Of a stretch of DNA of 57,100 nt, positions 44,222-52,371 are shown piece by piece; the stretch's first letter is position 1, and the number at the start of each line of letters is the position of its first letter. Position numbers and translations under genes: made by a program. The notes beneath the pieces were generated by a model. The model worked only from the letters and a program-made list of their open reading frames with translations. It did no database searches and was not told where the DNA came from. Source of the DNA: Actinomycetes bacterium (GTDB lineage: Bacteria; Actinomycetota; Actinomycetes; Actinomycetales; Dermatophilaceae); the NCBI GenBank assembly GCA_023420415.1, contig JAEZWF010000027.1, forward strand, positions 1 through 57,100, read 5' to 3'.

Positions 44222-44725
44222 TCAGGCGGAGGTGACCGAGCCGCCAGCGGCCTCGATCTTCTCCTTGGCGGAACCGGAGACCTTGTCGACGGCCACGCTG
44301 ACCTTGACGCTGATCTCGCCGGTGCCGAGCACCTTGACCGGCTGGCCGTCGCGAACGGCGCCCTTGGCCACGAGGTCGTCGACGGTCACGTCGCCACCAT
44401 CGGGGTAGAGCGCGGTGATCCGGTCCAGGTTCACGACCTGGTAGGTCACCTTGGCCGGGTTCTTGAACCCGCGCAGCTTCGGCAGGCGCATGTGCAGCGG
44501 CATCGAGCCACCCTCGAAGCGCTCCGGAACCTGGTAGCGGGCCTTGGTGCCCTTGGTGCCGCGACCGGCGGTCTTGCCCTTGGAGCCCTCACCGCGACCC
44601 ACGCGGGTCTTGGCGGTCTTGGCGCCGGGGGCCGGACGCAGGTGGTGCAGCTTGAGGGCCGAACCCTCCGGCGCCTTGGCCTCCGCCGCAGCGGTGGTCT
44701 TCTTGGCGGTGTCCTTGGCTGCCAT
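44222..44725 (-). CDS. rplO: 50S ribosomal protein L15
   Basis: Large-subunit protein L15 (167 residues). The core LKLHHLRPAPGAKTAKTRVG, GEGSKGKTAGRGTKGTKAR and FEGGSMPLHMRLPKLRGFKN is typical, preceded by a short Ala/Lys-rich N-terminus. The ATG at 44723-44725 is preferred to an upstream TTG because GAGGAGG lies about nine bases before it. It begins two bases after the rpmD stop. Confidence 0.97.
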   Translation of the reverse strand: MAAKDTAKKTTAAAEAKAPEGSALKLHHLRPAPGAKTAKTRVGRGEGSKGKTAGRGTKGTKARYQVPERFEGGSMPLHMRLPKLRGFKNPAKVTYQVVNLDRITALYPDGGDVTVDDLVAKGAVRDGQPVKVLGTGEISVKVSVAVDKVSGSAKEKIEAAGGSVTSA

Positions 44726-44726
44726 G

Positions 44727-44909
44727 TCAGTCAACCTCCTCGACGGAGACCAGGTGGGTCACCGTCTTGACCATCCCGCGGATCTCGGGACGGTCCTCCT
44801 TGACGACGACGTCGCCAATACGCTTCAGACCGAGGCTGCGCAGCGTGTCACGCTGGTTCTGCTTGCCACCGATCTCCGAACGGGTCTGGGTCACCTTCAG
44901 ACGAGCCAT
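44727..44909 (-). CDS. rpmD: 50S ribosomal protein L30
   Basis: The 60-residue L30 protein, MARLKVTQTRSEIGGKQNQR followed by DTLRSLGLKRIGDVVVKED and an MVKTVTHLVSVEEV end. The ATG at 44907-44909 overlaps the rpsE stop by one base; a GTG three bases earlier is less likely. Confidence 0.97.
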   Translation of the reverse strand: MARLKVTQTRSEIGGKQNQRDTLRSLGLKRIGDVVVKEDRPEIRGMVKTVTHLVSVEEVD

Positions 44910-45559
44910 CACGCACCAGCCTTGGCGGCCTCACGGCCCTCGGCCTGGGCGCGCAGCATCGCGGCCGGCGCGACCTGGTCGACCGGCAGGCCACGGCGCG
45001 CGGCCACGGCCTCCGGACGCTCGAGACCCTTGAGGGCCTCGACGGTCGCGTGGACGATGTTGATGGCGTTGTCCGAGCCCAGGGACTTGGACAGGACGTC
45101 GTGGACGCCGGCGCACTCGAGCACCGCACGCACCGGGCCACCGGCGATGACACCGGTACCGGGGGCTGCGGGGCGCAGCATGACGACACCCGCCGCGGCC
45201 TCACCCTGCACAGGGTGCGGGATGGTGCCCTGGATGCGCGGGACCTTGAAGAACTGCTTCTTGGCCTCCTCGACACCCTTGGCGATCGCCGCGGGCACCT
45301 CCTTGGCCTTGCCGTAGCCGACACCGACGGTGCCGTCGCCGTCGCCGACCACCACGAGGGCGGTGAAGCTGAAGCGGCGGCCACCCTTGACGACCTTGGC
45401 GACGCGGTTGATGGTCACGACGCGCTCGACGTACTGGGACTTCTCGGCCTGGTCGCGTCCGCCGTCACGACGGTTGTCGCGGCGGTCGCGGCGGTCGCCG
45501 CGCTCGCCCCGGTTGTTGTCGCCGGCTGCGCCAGTGCCTCGACGCTGGGGTCCGGGCAT
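44909..45559 (-). CDS. rpsE: 30S ribosomal protein S5
   Basis: Small-subunit fidelity protein S5 (216 residues). The core has VERVVTINRVAKVVKGGRR, FSFTALVVVGDGDGTVGVG and KVPRIQGTIPHPVQG, then NIVHATVEAL. The first ~38 residues are an Arg/Asp-rich extension (RGERGDRRDRRDNRRDGGRD), a trait common in Actinobacteria. It overlaps rpmD by one base. Confidence 0.98.
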   Translation of the reverse strand: MPGPQRRGTGAAGDNNRGERGDRRDRRDNRRDGGRDQAEKSQYVERVVTINRVAKVVKGGRRFSFTALVVVGDGDGTVGVGYGKAKEVPAAIAKGVEEAKKQFFKVPRIQGTIPHPVQGEAAAGVVMLRPAAPGTGVIAGGPVRAVLECAGVHDVLSKSLGSDNAINIVHATVEALKGLERPEAVAARRGLPVDQVAPAAMLRAQAEGREAAKAGA

Positions 45560-45602
45560 CAGATGTTCCTCATCTCAACGGTTGCGATGTTCGTGGTAGC
45601 GG

Positions 45603-45977
45603 TCACAGCGCCAGCCCACCCTCACGGGCGCCCTCAGCGATGGCGGCGACCCGGCCGTGGTAGCGGTTGCCACCCCGGTCGAAGACGACGGCCTCGACGC
45701 CGGCGCTCTTGGCACGCTCGGCGAGCAGCTCGCCGACCTTGCGGGCCTTCGCGGTCTTGTCACCCTCGAAGGTGCGCAGGTCCGCCTCCATGGTGGAGGC
45801 CGACGCAACGGTCTTGCCGACCGTGTCGTCGACGATCTGCACGAAGACGTGACGCGACGAGCGCGACACGACCAGGCGCGGACGCGCGGTGGTACCGGTC
45901 ACCTTCTTGCGCAGGCGCAGGTGGCGACGGCCACGCGCTGCCGACTTGCCCTTGGCACGCTTGATGGTCATTGCCAT
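45603..45977 (-). CDS. rplR: 50S ribosomal protein L18
   Basis: Large-subunit, 5S rRNA-binding protein L18 (124 residues). Typical segments are RGRRHLRLRKKVTGTTARPR, LVVSRSSRHVFVQIVDD and VVFDRGGNRYHGRVAAIAEG, ending REGGLAL. Two in-frame ATG codons (45975-45977 and 45969-45971) are possible. It follows rplF by three bases. Confidence 0.98.
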   Translation of the reverse strand: MAMTIKRAKGKSAARGRRHLRLRKKVTGTTARPRLVVSRSSRHVFVQIVDDTVGKTVASASTMEADLRTFEGDKTAKARKVGELLAERAKSAGVEAVVFDRGGNRYHGRVAAIAEGAREGGLAL

Positions 45978-45980
45978 GGC

Positions 45981-46517
45981 TTACTTACCAGCCTTTCCGA
46001 CCTTGCGGCGGATGTGCTCGCCCGCGTAGCGCACGCCCTTGCCCTTGTACGGGTCGGGCTTGCGCAGCTTGCGGATGTTCGCGGCAACCTCGCCAACCAG
46101 CTGCTTGTCGATGCCCTGGACCGCGAAGCGGGTGGGGTTCTCGACGGCGAAGGAGATGCCCTCGGGGGCCTCCACGGTGATGGGGTGGCTGTAGCCGAGG
46201 GAGAACTCGAGGTTCCCGCCCTTGTTGGCCACGCGGTAACCCGTGCCGTGGATCTCCATCTTCTTCTCGTAGCCCTCGGTGACACCGAGGACCATGTTGT
46301 TGATGAGCGAGCGGGTCAGGCCGTGCAGGGCACGCGACTCGCGCTCGTCGTTGGGGCGCTTCACCTCGATCGAGCCGTCATCCTTACCGACCGTGATCGG
46401 CTCGGCGACGACGTGCGACAGCTGGCCCTTGGGACCCTTCACCGTGACGGTGCGACCGTCGATGGTGACGTCGACACCGCTCGGGATGGCGACCGGAAGT
46501 CGTCCAATACGCGACAT
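45981..46517 (-). CDS. rplF: 50S ribosomal protein L6
   Basis: Large-subunit protein L6 (178 residues), near the sarcin-ricin loop. It begins MSRIGRLPVAIPSGVDVTI, with VKGPKGQLSH, GVTEGYEKKMEIHGTGYRV and the C-terminal signature PDPYKGKGVRYAGEHIRRK. It lies 13 bases after the rpsH stop on the same transcript. Confidence 0.98.
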   Translation of the reverse strand: MSRIGRLPVAIPSGVDVTIDGRTVTVKGPKGQLSHVVAEPITVGKDDGSIEVKRPNDERESRALHGLTRSLINNMVLGVTEGYEKKMEIHGTGYRVANKGGNLEFSLGYSHPITVEAPEGISFAVENPTRFAVQGIDKQLVGEVAANIRKLRKPDPYKGKGVRYAGEHIRRKVGKAGK

Positions 46518-46530
46518 GTCGAATACTCCC

Positions 46531-46929
46531 TTACCAGACGTAGGCGAGGACTTCCCCGCCCACGCCCTTGGACGCCGCCTGCTTGTCCGTGAGGAGGCCA
46601 GACGAGGTGGAAATGATGGCCACACCGAGACCGCCGAGAACCTTGGGAAGGTTCGTCGACTTGGCGTAGACGCGCAGGCCGGGCTTGGAGACACGGCGCA
46701 CGCCGGCGATGGAACGCTCGCGGTTGGGGCCGTACTTCAGCTCGACGGTCAGCGTCTTGCCGACCTCGGCGTCCTCGACGGTCCAACCGGCGATGTAACC
46801 CTCGGCCTGGAGGATCTCGGCGATGTGGGACTTCAGCTTGGAGAACGGCATGGAGACTGCGTCGTGGTGCGCCGAGTTGGCGTTCCGGACGCGGGTCAAC
46901 ATGTCCGCAATCGGGTCAGTCATGGTCAT
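46531..46929 (-). CDS. rpsH: 30S ribosomal protein S8
   Basis: Small-subunit protein S8 (132 residues), a primary 16S rRNA binder. Motifs include MTDPIADMLTRVRNANSAHH, RVSKPGLRVYAKSTNLPKVL and GLGVAIISTSSGLLTDKQA. Two in-frame ATG codons are present; the shorter form MTDPIADM is equally plausible. In E. coli S8 represses the spc operon; I see no clear site. Confidence 0.98.
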   Translation of the reverse strand: MTMTDPIADMLTRVRNANSAHHDAVSMPFSKLKSHIAEILQAEGYIAGWTVEDAEVGKTLTVELKYGPNRERSIAGVRRVSKPGLRVYAKSTNLPKVLGGLGVAIISTSSGLLTDKQAASKGVGGEVLAYVW

Positions 46930-47016
46930 GGGCTTCTCCGCCCTCTCTCACCGCGGTTTCACCACGCATCTCACGTGGCGACCTTCGATGTAGAAGAATC
47001 AGTGGGTTGGGTGGTC

Positions 47017-47202
47017 TTACCAGGAGCTCTTGGTCACGCCGGGCAGCTCGCCCCGGTGCGCCATCTCGCGAAGGCACACACGGCACAGGCCGAACTTGCG
47101 GTAGACCGAGTGCGGGCGGCCGCAGCGCTGGCAGCGGGTGTAGCCGCGCACCTTGAACTTCGGCTTCTTGTTCGCCTTGTTGATCAGGGCGGTCTTCGCC
47201 AT
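47017..47202 (-). CDS. rpsZ: 30S ribosomal protein S14 type Z
   Basis: The 61-residue zinc-binding form of S14 (MAKTALINKANKKPKFKVR then GYTRCQRCGRPHSVYRKFG). The four zinc cysteines are present as CQRC and CRVC. The short, zinc-containing form in the spc operon is usual for Actinobacteria. It lies one base from rplE. Confidence 0.98.
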   Translation of the reverse strand: MAKTALINKANKKPKFKVRGYTRCQRCGRPHSVYRKFGLCRVCLREMAHRGELPGVTKSSW

Positions 47203-47203
47203 G

Positions 47204-47773
47204 TCAGTTCTCCTTGAAGGGGAATCCGAGCGCCTTGAGCAGTGCCCGGCCCTCGTCGTCGTTGGTGGCGCTGGTGACCACGGTGATGTCCATGCCCCGG
47301 ACGCGGTCGATCTTGTCCTGGTCGATCTCGTGGAACATCGACTGCTCGGTCAGGCCGAACGTGTAGTTGCCGTTGCCGTCGAACTGCTTCGGCGACAGGC
47401 CGCGGAAGTCGCGGATGCGCGGCAGCGCGACCGACACCAGGCGGTCGAGGAACTCCCACATGCGGTCGCCACGCAGCGTGGTGTGGGCGCCGATCGGCAT
47501 ACCCTCACGCAGCTTGAACTGGGCGATCGACTTGCGGGCCTTGGTGACCAGCGGCTTCTGCCCGGTGATGGCGGACAGGTCGCGGATCGCGCCCTCGATG
47601 AGCTTGGAGTCCTTGGCGGCGTCGCCGACACCCATGTTGACGACGACCTTGACGACGCCCGGCACCTGCATGACGTTGGCGTAGCCGAACTGGTCCTGCA
47701 GCTGGCCCTTGATCGCGTCGGCGTAGCGCGCCTTGAGACGGGGGGCCGTCTTCTCGGTGATGGTGTCCGTCAT
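47204..47773 (-). CDS. rplE: 50S ribosomal protein L5
   Basis: Large-subunit, 5S rRNA-binding protein L5 (189 residues). Segments include VMQVPGVVKVVVNMGVGDAA, ITGQKPLVTKARKSIAQFKL, REGMPIGAHTTLRGDRMWEF and FPEI-like MFHEIDQDKIDRVRGMDI. The ATG at 47771-47773 is used; it lies five bases after the rplX stop. A CGGCATAC motif at 47495-47502 encodes Gly-Met-Pro on the coding strand. Confidence 0.97.
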   Translation of the reverse strand: MTDTITEKTAPRLKARYADAIKGQLQDQFGYANVMQVPGVVKVVVNMGVGDAAKDSKLIEGAIRDLSAITGQKPLVTKARKSIAQFKLREGMPIGAHTTLRGDRMWEFLDRLVSVALPRIRDFRGLSPKQFDGNGNYTFGLTEQSMFHEIDQDKIDRVRGMDITVVTSATNDDEGRALLKALGFPFKEN

Positions 47774-47778
47774 CTCTC

Positions 47779-48138
47779 TCACAGGTCCTTGCCCGAGCGC
47801 ACGGCCACACGGGTGCGGCTGGCCTTGTCACGGCCGTTGCGCTCGACGGTCTCGACGCGGGTCTTGACCCGGGTCGGCTTCTTCTCGGACGGGTCCACGA
47901 CGGCGACGTTGCTCACGTGGATCGCGGCCTCCTGGACGACCAGCCCGCCGGTGCGGGTGCCACGGGCCGACTGACCGGCCTTGGTGTGGCGGGTCACTCG
48001 GTTGACACCCTCGACCAGCACACGCTGGGTCTCGGGGAAGACCGCGATGACCTTGCCCTGCTTGGACTTGTCCTTGCCCGTGAGGACCTGGACGGTGTCG
48101 CCCTTCTTGATCTTCATCTTCGCCTTCTGCGTCGCCAT
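47779..48138 (-). CDS. rplX: 50S ribosomal protein L24
   Basis: Large-subunit assembly protein L24 (119 residues). The KOW motif is KIKKGDTVQVLTGKDKSKQG, followed by KVIAVFPETQRVLVEGVN and QEAAIHVSNVAVVDP. The C-terminus is Arg/Lys-rich. It follows rplN by three bases. Confidence 0.97.
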   Translation of the reverse strand: MATQKAKMKIKKGDTVQVLTGKDKSKQGKVIAVFPETQRVLVEGVNRVTRHTKAGQSARGTRTGGLVVQEAAIHVSNVAVVDPSEKKPTRVKTRVETVERNGRDKASRTRVAVRSGKDL

Positions 48139-48141
48139 GGC

Positions 48142-48510
48142 TTACAGCACCTCCGGCGCGAGCGAGATGATCTTCATGAACTTCTTCTCGCGCAGCTCAC
48201 GGCCGACCGGCCCGAAGATGCGGGTGCCACGGGGGTCGCCGTCGCCCTTGAGGATGACGGCGGCGTTCTCGTCGAACTTGATGTAGCTGCCGTCGGCGCG
48301 GCGGCGCTCCTTGGTGGTGCGCACGACGACCGCCTTGACGACGTCGCCCTTCTTGACGTTGCCGCCGGGGATGGCGTCCTTGACGGCGGCGACGATGACG
48401 TCACCGATGCCGGCGTACCGACGACCCGAACCGCCGAGAACACGGATGCACAGGATCTCCTTGGCACCGGTGTTGTCGGCGACGCGCAGTCGCGACTCCT
48501 GCTGGATCAC
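48142..48510 (-). CDS. rplN: 50S ribosomal protein L14
   Basis: Large-subunit protein L14 (122 residues). The sequence IQQESRLRVADNTGAKEILC, GIGDVIVAAVKDAIPGGNVK and FDENAAVILKGDGDPRGTRI is diagnostic. The start is GTG (48508-48510). It begins a new segment after a 155-base gap that follows rpsQ and holds a hairpin. Confidence 0.98.
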   Translation of the reverse strand: MIQQESRLRVADNTGAKEILCIRVLGGSGRRYAGIGDVIVAAVKDAIPGGNVKKGDVVKAVVVRTTKERRRADGSYIKFDENAAVILKGDGDPRGTRIFGPVGRELREKKFMKIISLAPEVL

Positions 48511-48665
48511 TTCTCACTCCTGTCGTCGAGCTGGTTCTCACTCGTGGTGAGCCTGGCCGAACTGTTGGTGGTCTGGGTGCTGGCCGTGCGGCATACGTTG
48601 TGCCCCAAGGGGACTGGCTCGGTATGCCGCGTGGCCGGCGGGGTGGGCCGTGGGGCCCGGCGGTC
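48511..48665 (-). terminator. Intergenic hairpin region between rpsQ and rplN
   Basis: Nine-base arms GCGGCATAC (48588-48596) and GTATGCCGC (48622-48630) enclose a 25-base loop that contains a second small stem (CCCC AA GGGG). It lies 36 bases after the rpsQ stop, within the 155-base gap. It may end one transcript or attenuate readthrough into rplN. I see no gene in the gap. Confidence 0.6.
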
Positions 48666-48983
48666 TTACTTGGCCTTCTCGAGGATCTCGACCACGCGCC
48701 ACCGCTTGGTGGCGGACAGCGGCCGGGTCTCCATGATGAGGACACGGTCGCCGACACCGGCCGCGTTGGCCTCGTCGTGCGCCTTGACCTTGCTCGAGCG
48801 CCGCATGACCTTGCCGTAGAGCGCGTGCTTGACGCGGTCCTCGACCTCGACCACGACGGTCTTGTCCATCTTGTCGCTCACCACGTAACCCTGACGGGTC
48901 TTGCGGTAGTTGCGGTCAGAGTTGCGGTCGGTGGCCTTGTCAGCGACCTCGGTCACGGCGTCATCCTTCACGTTCTCACTCAT
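48666..48983 (-). CDS. rpsQ: 30S ribosomal protein S17
   Basis: Small-subunit protein S17 (105 residues). The core is RKTRQGYVVSDKMDKTVVVE, VKHALYGKVMRRSSKVKAHD and IMETRPLSATKRWRVVEI; the first ~22 residues are an acidic extension. Its ATG overlaps the rpmC stop by four bases (ATGA). Confidence 0.98.
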   Translation of the reverse strand: MSENVKDDAVTEVADKATDRNSDRNYRKTRQGYVVSDKMDKTVVVEVEDRVKHALYGKVMRRSSKVKAHDEANAAGVGDRVLIMETRPLSATKRWRVVEILEKAK

Positions 48984-49231
48984 GCCGACTCCTCCGTGGT
49001 GGCGGAGACGCTCTGTCCGATACCCAGCTCGCGCTCACGGATCTCGGTGTAGATGCGGGCGATGTCCTTGCGGACGGCGCGCAGGCGGCCGTGGTTGTCC
49101 AGCTGGCCGGTGGCCGACTGGAACCGGAGGTTGAACAGCTCCTCCTTGGCCTTGCGCAGCTCGTCGACCAGACGGTCGTCGTCGAAACCGCGCAGGTTCT
49201 CCGACGTCAGGTCCTTGGAACCGACTGCCAT
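48980..49231 (-). CDS. rpmC: 50S ribosomal protein L29
   Basis: Large-subunit protein L29 (83 residues), near the exit tunnel. The core is DDRLVDELRKAKEELFNLRF, QSATGQLDNHGRLRAVRKDI and ARIYTEIRERELG. It is longer than average at the C-terminus (VSATTEESA). It overlaps rplP by one base and rpsQ by four. Confidence 0.97.
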   Translation of the reverse strand: MAVGSKDLTSENLRGFDDDRLVDELRKAKEELFNLRFQSATGQLDNHGRLRAVRKDIARIYTEIRERELGIGQSVSATTEESA

Positions 49232-49650
49232 CAGATGTCACCACCCTCACGCCGCACGAAACGGCACTTCATCGGGAGCTTGTGCATCGCCAGGCGCATG
49301 GCCTCGCGAGCAACCTCCTCGGAGACACCCGACACCTCGAACATGACGCGACCGGGCTTGATGTTGGCGATCCACCACTCGGGCGAACCCTTACCGGAAC
49401 CCATGCGGGTCTCGGCAGGCTTCTTGGTGAGCGGGCGGTCCGGGTAGATGTTGATCCAGACCTTTCCGCCACGCTTCATGTAGCGGGTCATCGCGATACG
49501 AGCGGACTCGATCTGACGGTTGGTGACGTAGGCCGGCTCGAGAGCCTGGATGCCGTAGTCGCCGAACGCGATCTTGGTGCCGCCCTTGGCAGCCCCGGAA
49601 CGACCCGGGTGGTGCTGCTTGCGGTGCTTGACTCGACGAGGAATCAGCAT
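49231..49650 (-). CDS. rplP: 50S ribosomal protein L16
   Basis: Large-subunit protein L16 (139 residues) near the peptidyl transferase centre. MLIPRRVKHRKQHHPGRSG, YVTNRQIESARIAMTRYMKR and VWINIYPDRPLTKKPAETRM are typical. It overlaps rpsC and rpmC by one base each. Confidence 0.98.
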   Translation of the reverse strand: MLIPRRVKHRKQHHPGRSGAAKGGTKIAFGDYGIQALEPAYVTNRQIESARIAMTRYMKRGGKVWINIYPDRPLTKKPAETRMGSGKGSPEWWIANIKPGRVMFEVSGVSEEVAREAMRLAMHKLPMKCRFVRREGGDI

Positions 49651-50498
49651 CAGGACTCTCCCTCGGTGCTGCTCGGGGTGCTGGCCGGGGCCTCCGTGGT
49701 GGCCTCGGCAGCGACGCTCTCGGTCAGGGGGGCGTCGGTCGAGACGGTCGCCTCGGCGGGACGCTCGCGACGTGCACGGGCGGGGCGGTCCCCACCGTCG
49801 CGACGCGGGCCACGGCTCGGGCGCGACGGCGCGGCAGCCTGCTGCTGCGCCAGCTCACGAGCGGTGACGTCACCCTTGTAGATCCAGACCTTCACGCCGA
49901 TGCGGCCGAAGGTGGTGCGGGCCTCGTAGAAGCCGTAGTCGATGTTCGCCCGGAGGGTGTGCAGCGGCACGCGACCCTCGCGGTAGAACTCGGTGCGCGA
50001 CATCTCCGCGCCGCCGAGGCGGCCGGACACCTGCACCCGGATGCCCTTGGCACCGGCGCGGGTGGCGGACTGCATGCCCTTGCGCATCGCGCGTCGGAAC
50101 GACACACGGGCGCTGAGCTGCTCGGCGATGCCCTGGGCGACCAGCTGCGCGTCGATCTCGGGGTTCTTGACCTCGAGGATGTTCAGCTGCACCTGCTTGC
50201 CCGTGAGCTTCTCGAGCTCGCCGCGGATGCGGTCGGCCTCGGCGCCACGACGACCGATGACGATGCCGGGACGCGCGGTGTGGATGTCCACCCGGACGCG
50301 GTCACGGGTGCGCTCGATCTCGACCCGGGAGATGCCGGCCCGCTCCATGCCCGTGGACATGAGCTTGCGGATGGCGACATCCTCCTTGACGTAGTCGCGG
50401 TAGCGCTGACCGTCCTTGGTGGAGTCGGCGAACCAGCGGCTCTTGTGCTCGGTGGTGATACCGAGGCGGAACCCATTGGGGTTGACCTTCTGACCCAT
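49650..50498 (-). CDS. rpsC: 30S ribosomal protein S3
   Basis: Small-subunit mRNA-entry protein S3 (282 residues). The N-terminus MGQKVNPNGFRLGITTEHKS, the KH domain IHTARPGIVIGRRGAEADRI and the C-terminal domain RAMRKGMQSATRAGAKGIRV and GVKVWIYKGDVT are clear. A C-terminal tail of about 60 residues, first Arg-rich (RPSRGPRRDGGDRPARARRE) then acidic, is typical of Actinobacteria. Confidence 0.98.
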   Translation of the reverse strand: MGQKVNPNGFRLGITTEHKSRWFADSTKDGQRYRDYVKEDVAIRKLMSTGMERAGISRVEIERTRDRVRVDIHTARPGIVIGRRGAEADRIRGELEKLTGKQVQLNILEVKNPEIDAQLVAQGIAEQLSARVSFRRAMRKGMQSATRAGAKGIRVQVSGRLGGAEMSRTEFYREGRVPLHTLRANIDYGFYEARTTFGRIGVKVWIYKGDVTARELAQQQAAAPSRPSRGPRRDGGDRPARARRERPAEATVSTDAPLTESVAAEATTEAPASTPSSTEGES

Positions 50499-50899
50499 TA
50501 GCGGGTGCCTCCCTTGGTGGTCTTCGGCGTGACGACCACGGTGATGTGGCTGGTGCGCTTGTTGATGCGGGACGCCCGGCCCTGGGCGCGCGGCCGGAAC
50601 CGCTTCATCGTCGGGCCTTCGTCGACGTATGCCGCGCTGACGACCAGCTCGCGCTCGTCGAACGCCTCGGAGGCGGCGTCAGCCTTGACCCGCAGGTTGG
50701 CGATGGCGCTCTCGAGCACCTTCTTCACCGGGTCGCTGGCGGACTGCGGCGCGAAGGTCAGCACGGCGACGGCCTCGGTGGCCTGCTTGCCACGGATGAG
50801 GTCGACGATCCGGCGAGCCTTCATCGGCGTGACGCGCACGTGGCGCGCGACGGCCTTGGCTTCCATCACGGTGTCCTTGTTCTCGGTCGGGGCGGCCAT
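50498..50899 (-). CDS. rplV: 50S ribosomal protein L22
   Basis: Large-subunit protein L22 (133 residues), lining the exit tunnel. AVARHVRVTPMKARRIVDLI, VLTFAPQSASDPVKKVLESA and RFRPRAQGRASRINKRTSHI are diagnostic. GTATGCCG at 50637 is read as Ala-Ala-Tyr (GCG GCA TAC) on the coding strand. It overlaps rpsS and rpsC by one base. Confidence 0.98.
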   Translation of the reverse strand: MAAPTENKDTVMEAKAVARHVRVTPMKARRIVDLIRGKQATEAVAVLTFAPQSASDPVKKVLESAIANLRVKADAASEAFDERELVVSAAYVDEGPTMKRFRPRAQGRASRINKRTSHITVVVTPKTTKGGTR

Positions 50900-51180
50900 C
50901 AGCGACGACGCCCCTTCTTGTCGTCCTTCACGTGACCCTTGAACGTGCGGGTCGGCGCGAACTCGCCGAGCTTGTGGCCGACCATCGACTCGGTGACGAA
51001 CACCGGGACGTGCTTGCGGCCGTCGTGCACGGCGAAGGTGTGACCCAGGAAGTCGGGGCTGATGACCGACCGACGGGACCAGGTCTTGATGACGTTCTTC
51101 GAACCCGCTTCGTTCTGGGCGTCCACCTTCTTCTGGAGGTGGTCGTCGATGAAGGGGCCCTTCTTCAGACTGCGAGGCAT
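50899..51180 (-). CDS. rpsS: 30S ribosomal protein S19
   Basis: Small-subunit head protein S19 (93 residues). MPRSLKKGPFIDDHLQKKVD, KTWSRRSVISPDFLGHTFAV and FVTESMVGHKLGEFAPTRTF are diagnostic. A GGAG site lies upstream; the stop overlaps rplV by one base. Confidence 0.99.
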   Translation of the reverse strand: MPRSLKKGPFIDDHLQKKVDAQNEAGSKNVIKTWSRRSVISPDFLGHTFAVHDGRKHVPVFVTESMVGHKLGEFAPTRTFKGHVKDDKKGRRR

Positions 51181-51195
51181 TTCAGGAGGCTCCTA

Positions 51196-52032
51196 TCAGC
51201 GCTTCTTGCCAGTACGACGGCGGCGAACGATCATCTTGTCGCTCGGCTTGCCGGGGCGGCGGGTGCGGCCCTCGGCCTGACCCCAGGGGCTGACCGGGTG
51301 GCGACCACCGGAGGTCTTGCCCTCGCCACCACCGTGCGGGTGGTCGACCGGGTTCATGGCGACACCGCGGACGGTCGGGCGCTTGCCCTTCCAGCGCATG
51401 CGGCCGGCCTTGCCCCAGTTGATGTTGGACTGCTCGGCGTTGCCCACCTCGCCGACCGTGGCGCGGCAGCGCAGGTCGACGTTGCGGATCTCACCGGACG
51501 GCATACGCAGCTGCGCGTAGGGGCCGTCCTTGGCGACGAGCTGCACACGCACACCGGCCGAACGGGCGATCTTCGCGCCGCCACCGGGCTTGAGCTCGAC
51601 GGCGTGGATGACCGTACCGGTCGGGATGTTGCGCAGCGGCAGGCTGTTGCCGGGCTTGATGTCGGCGGCCGGACCGTTCTCGATCGCCATGCCCTGCTCC
51701 AGGCCACGCGGGGCCAGGATGTAGCGCTTCTCGCCGTCGGCGTAGTGCAGCAGCGCGATGCGGGCGGTGCGGTTGGGGTCGTACTCGATGTGAGCGACCT
51801 TGGCCGGCACGCCGTCCTTGTCGTGGCGACGGAAGTCGATGACGCGGTAGGCGCGCTTGTGACCGCCACCGATGTGACGGGTCGTGATGCGCCCGTTGCT
51901 GTTGCGGCCACCGGACTTGGTCAGCGGGCGGACCAGCGACTTCTCAGGCGTGGTGCGCGTGACCTCGACGAAGTCGGCAACGCTCGAGCCGCGACGACCC
52001 GGCGTCGTCGGCTTGTACTTGCGGATACCCAT
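51196..52032 (-). CDS. rplB: 50S ribosomal protein L2
   Basis: Large-subunit protein L2 (278 residues), required for subunit joining. MGIRKYKPTTPGRRGSSVAD, GRITTRHIGGGHKRAYRVID and the C-terminal GVAMNPVDHPHGGGEGKTSG, with the essential His, are conserved. It lies 15 bases upstream of rpsS and 30 bases after rplW. Confidence 0.99.
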   Translation of the reverse strand: MGIRKYKPTTPGRRGSSVADFVEVTRTTPEKSLVRPLTKSGGRNSNGRITTRHIGGGHKRAYRVIDFRRHDKDGVPAKVAHIEYDPNRTARIALLHYADGEKRYILAPRGLEQGMAIENGPAADIKPGNSLPLRNIPTGTVIHAVELKPGGGAKIARSAGVRVQLVAKDGPYAQLRMPSGEIRNVDLRCRATVGEVGNAEQSNINWGKAGRMRWKGKRPTVRGVAMNPVDHPHGGGEGKTSGGRHPVSPWGQAEGRTRRPGKPSDKMIVRRRRTGKKR

Positions 52033-52062
52033 GGTTACGTAGTTCCTTACGTCTCGTCAGCG

Positions 52063-52371
52063 TCAGGCGCCCGCACCGAAGATGTCGATCGAGCCCTCGC
52101 GAAGGGTGACGATCGCACGCTTGGTGTCCTTGCGCTTGCCGGTGCCGAACCGGGTGCGGCGAGCCTTGCCCGGGCGGTTGAGGGTGTGCACGGAGTCGAC
52201 CTTGACACCGAAGACGCGCTCGACGGCGATCTTGATCTCGGTCTTGTTGGCCCGCGGGTCGACGAGGAAGGTGTACTTGCCCTCGTCGAGCAGCGAGTAC
52301 GACTTCTCCGACACGACCGGCGCGATCAGGATGTCGCGCGGGTCCTTGTCGAGGACGAAGTTGGTGCTCAC
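52063..52371 (-). CDS. rplW: 50S ribosomal protein L23
   Basis: Large-subunit protein L23 (102 residues), docking site for trigger factor and SRP. RDILIAPVVSEKSYSLLDEG, KYTFLVDPRANKTEIKIAVE and VNTLN-like VDSVHTLNRPGKARRTRFGT are typical. The GTG start overlaps the rplD stop by four bases (GTGA). Confidence 0.98.
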   Translation of the reverse strand: MSTNFVLDKDPRDILIAPVVSEKSYSLLDEGKYTFLVDPRANKTEIKIAVERVFGVKVDSVHTLNRPGKARRTRFGTGKRKDTKRAIVTLREGSIDIFGAGA

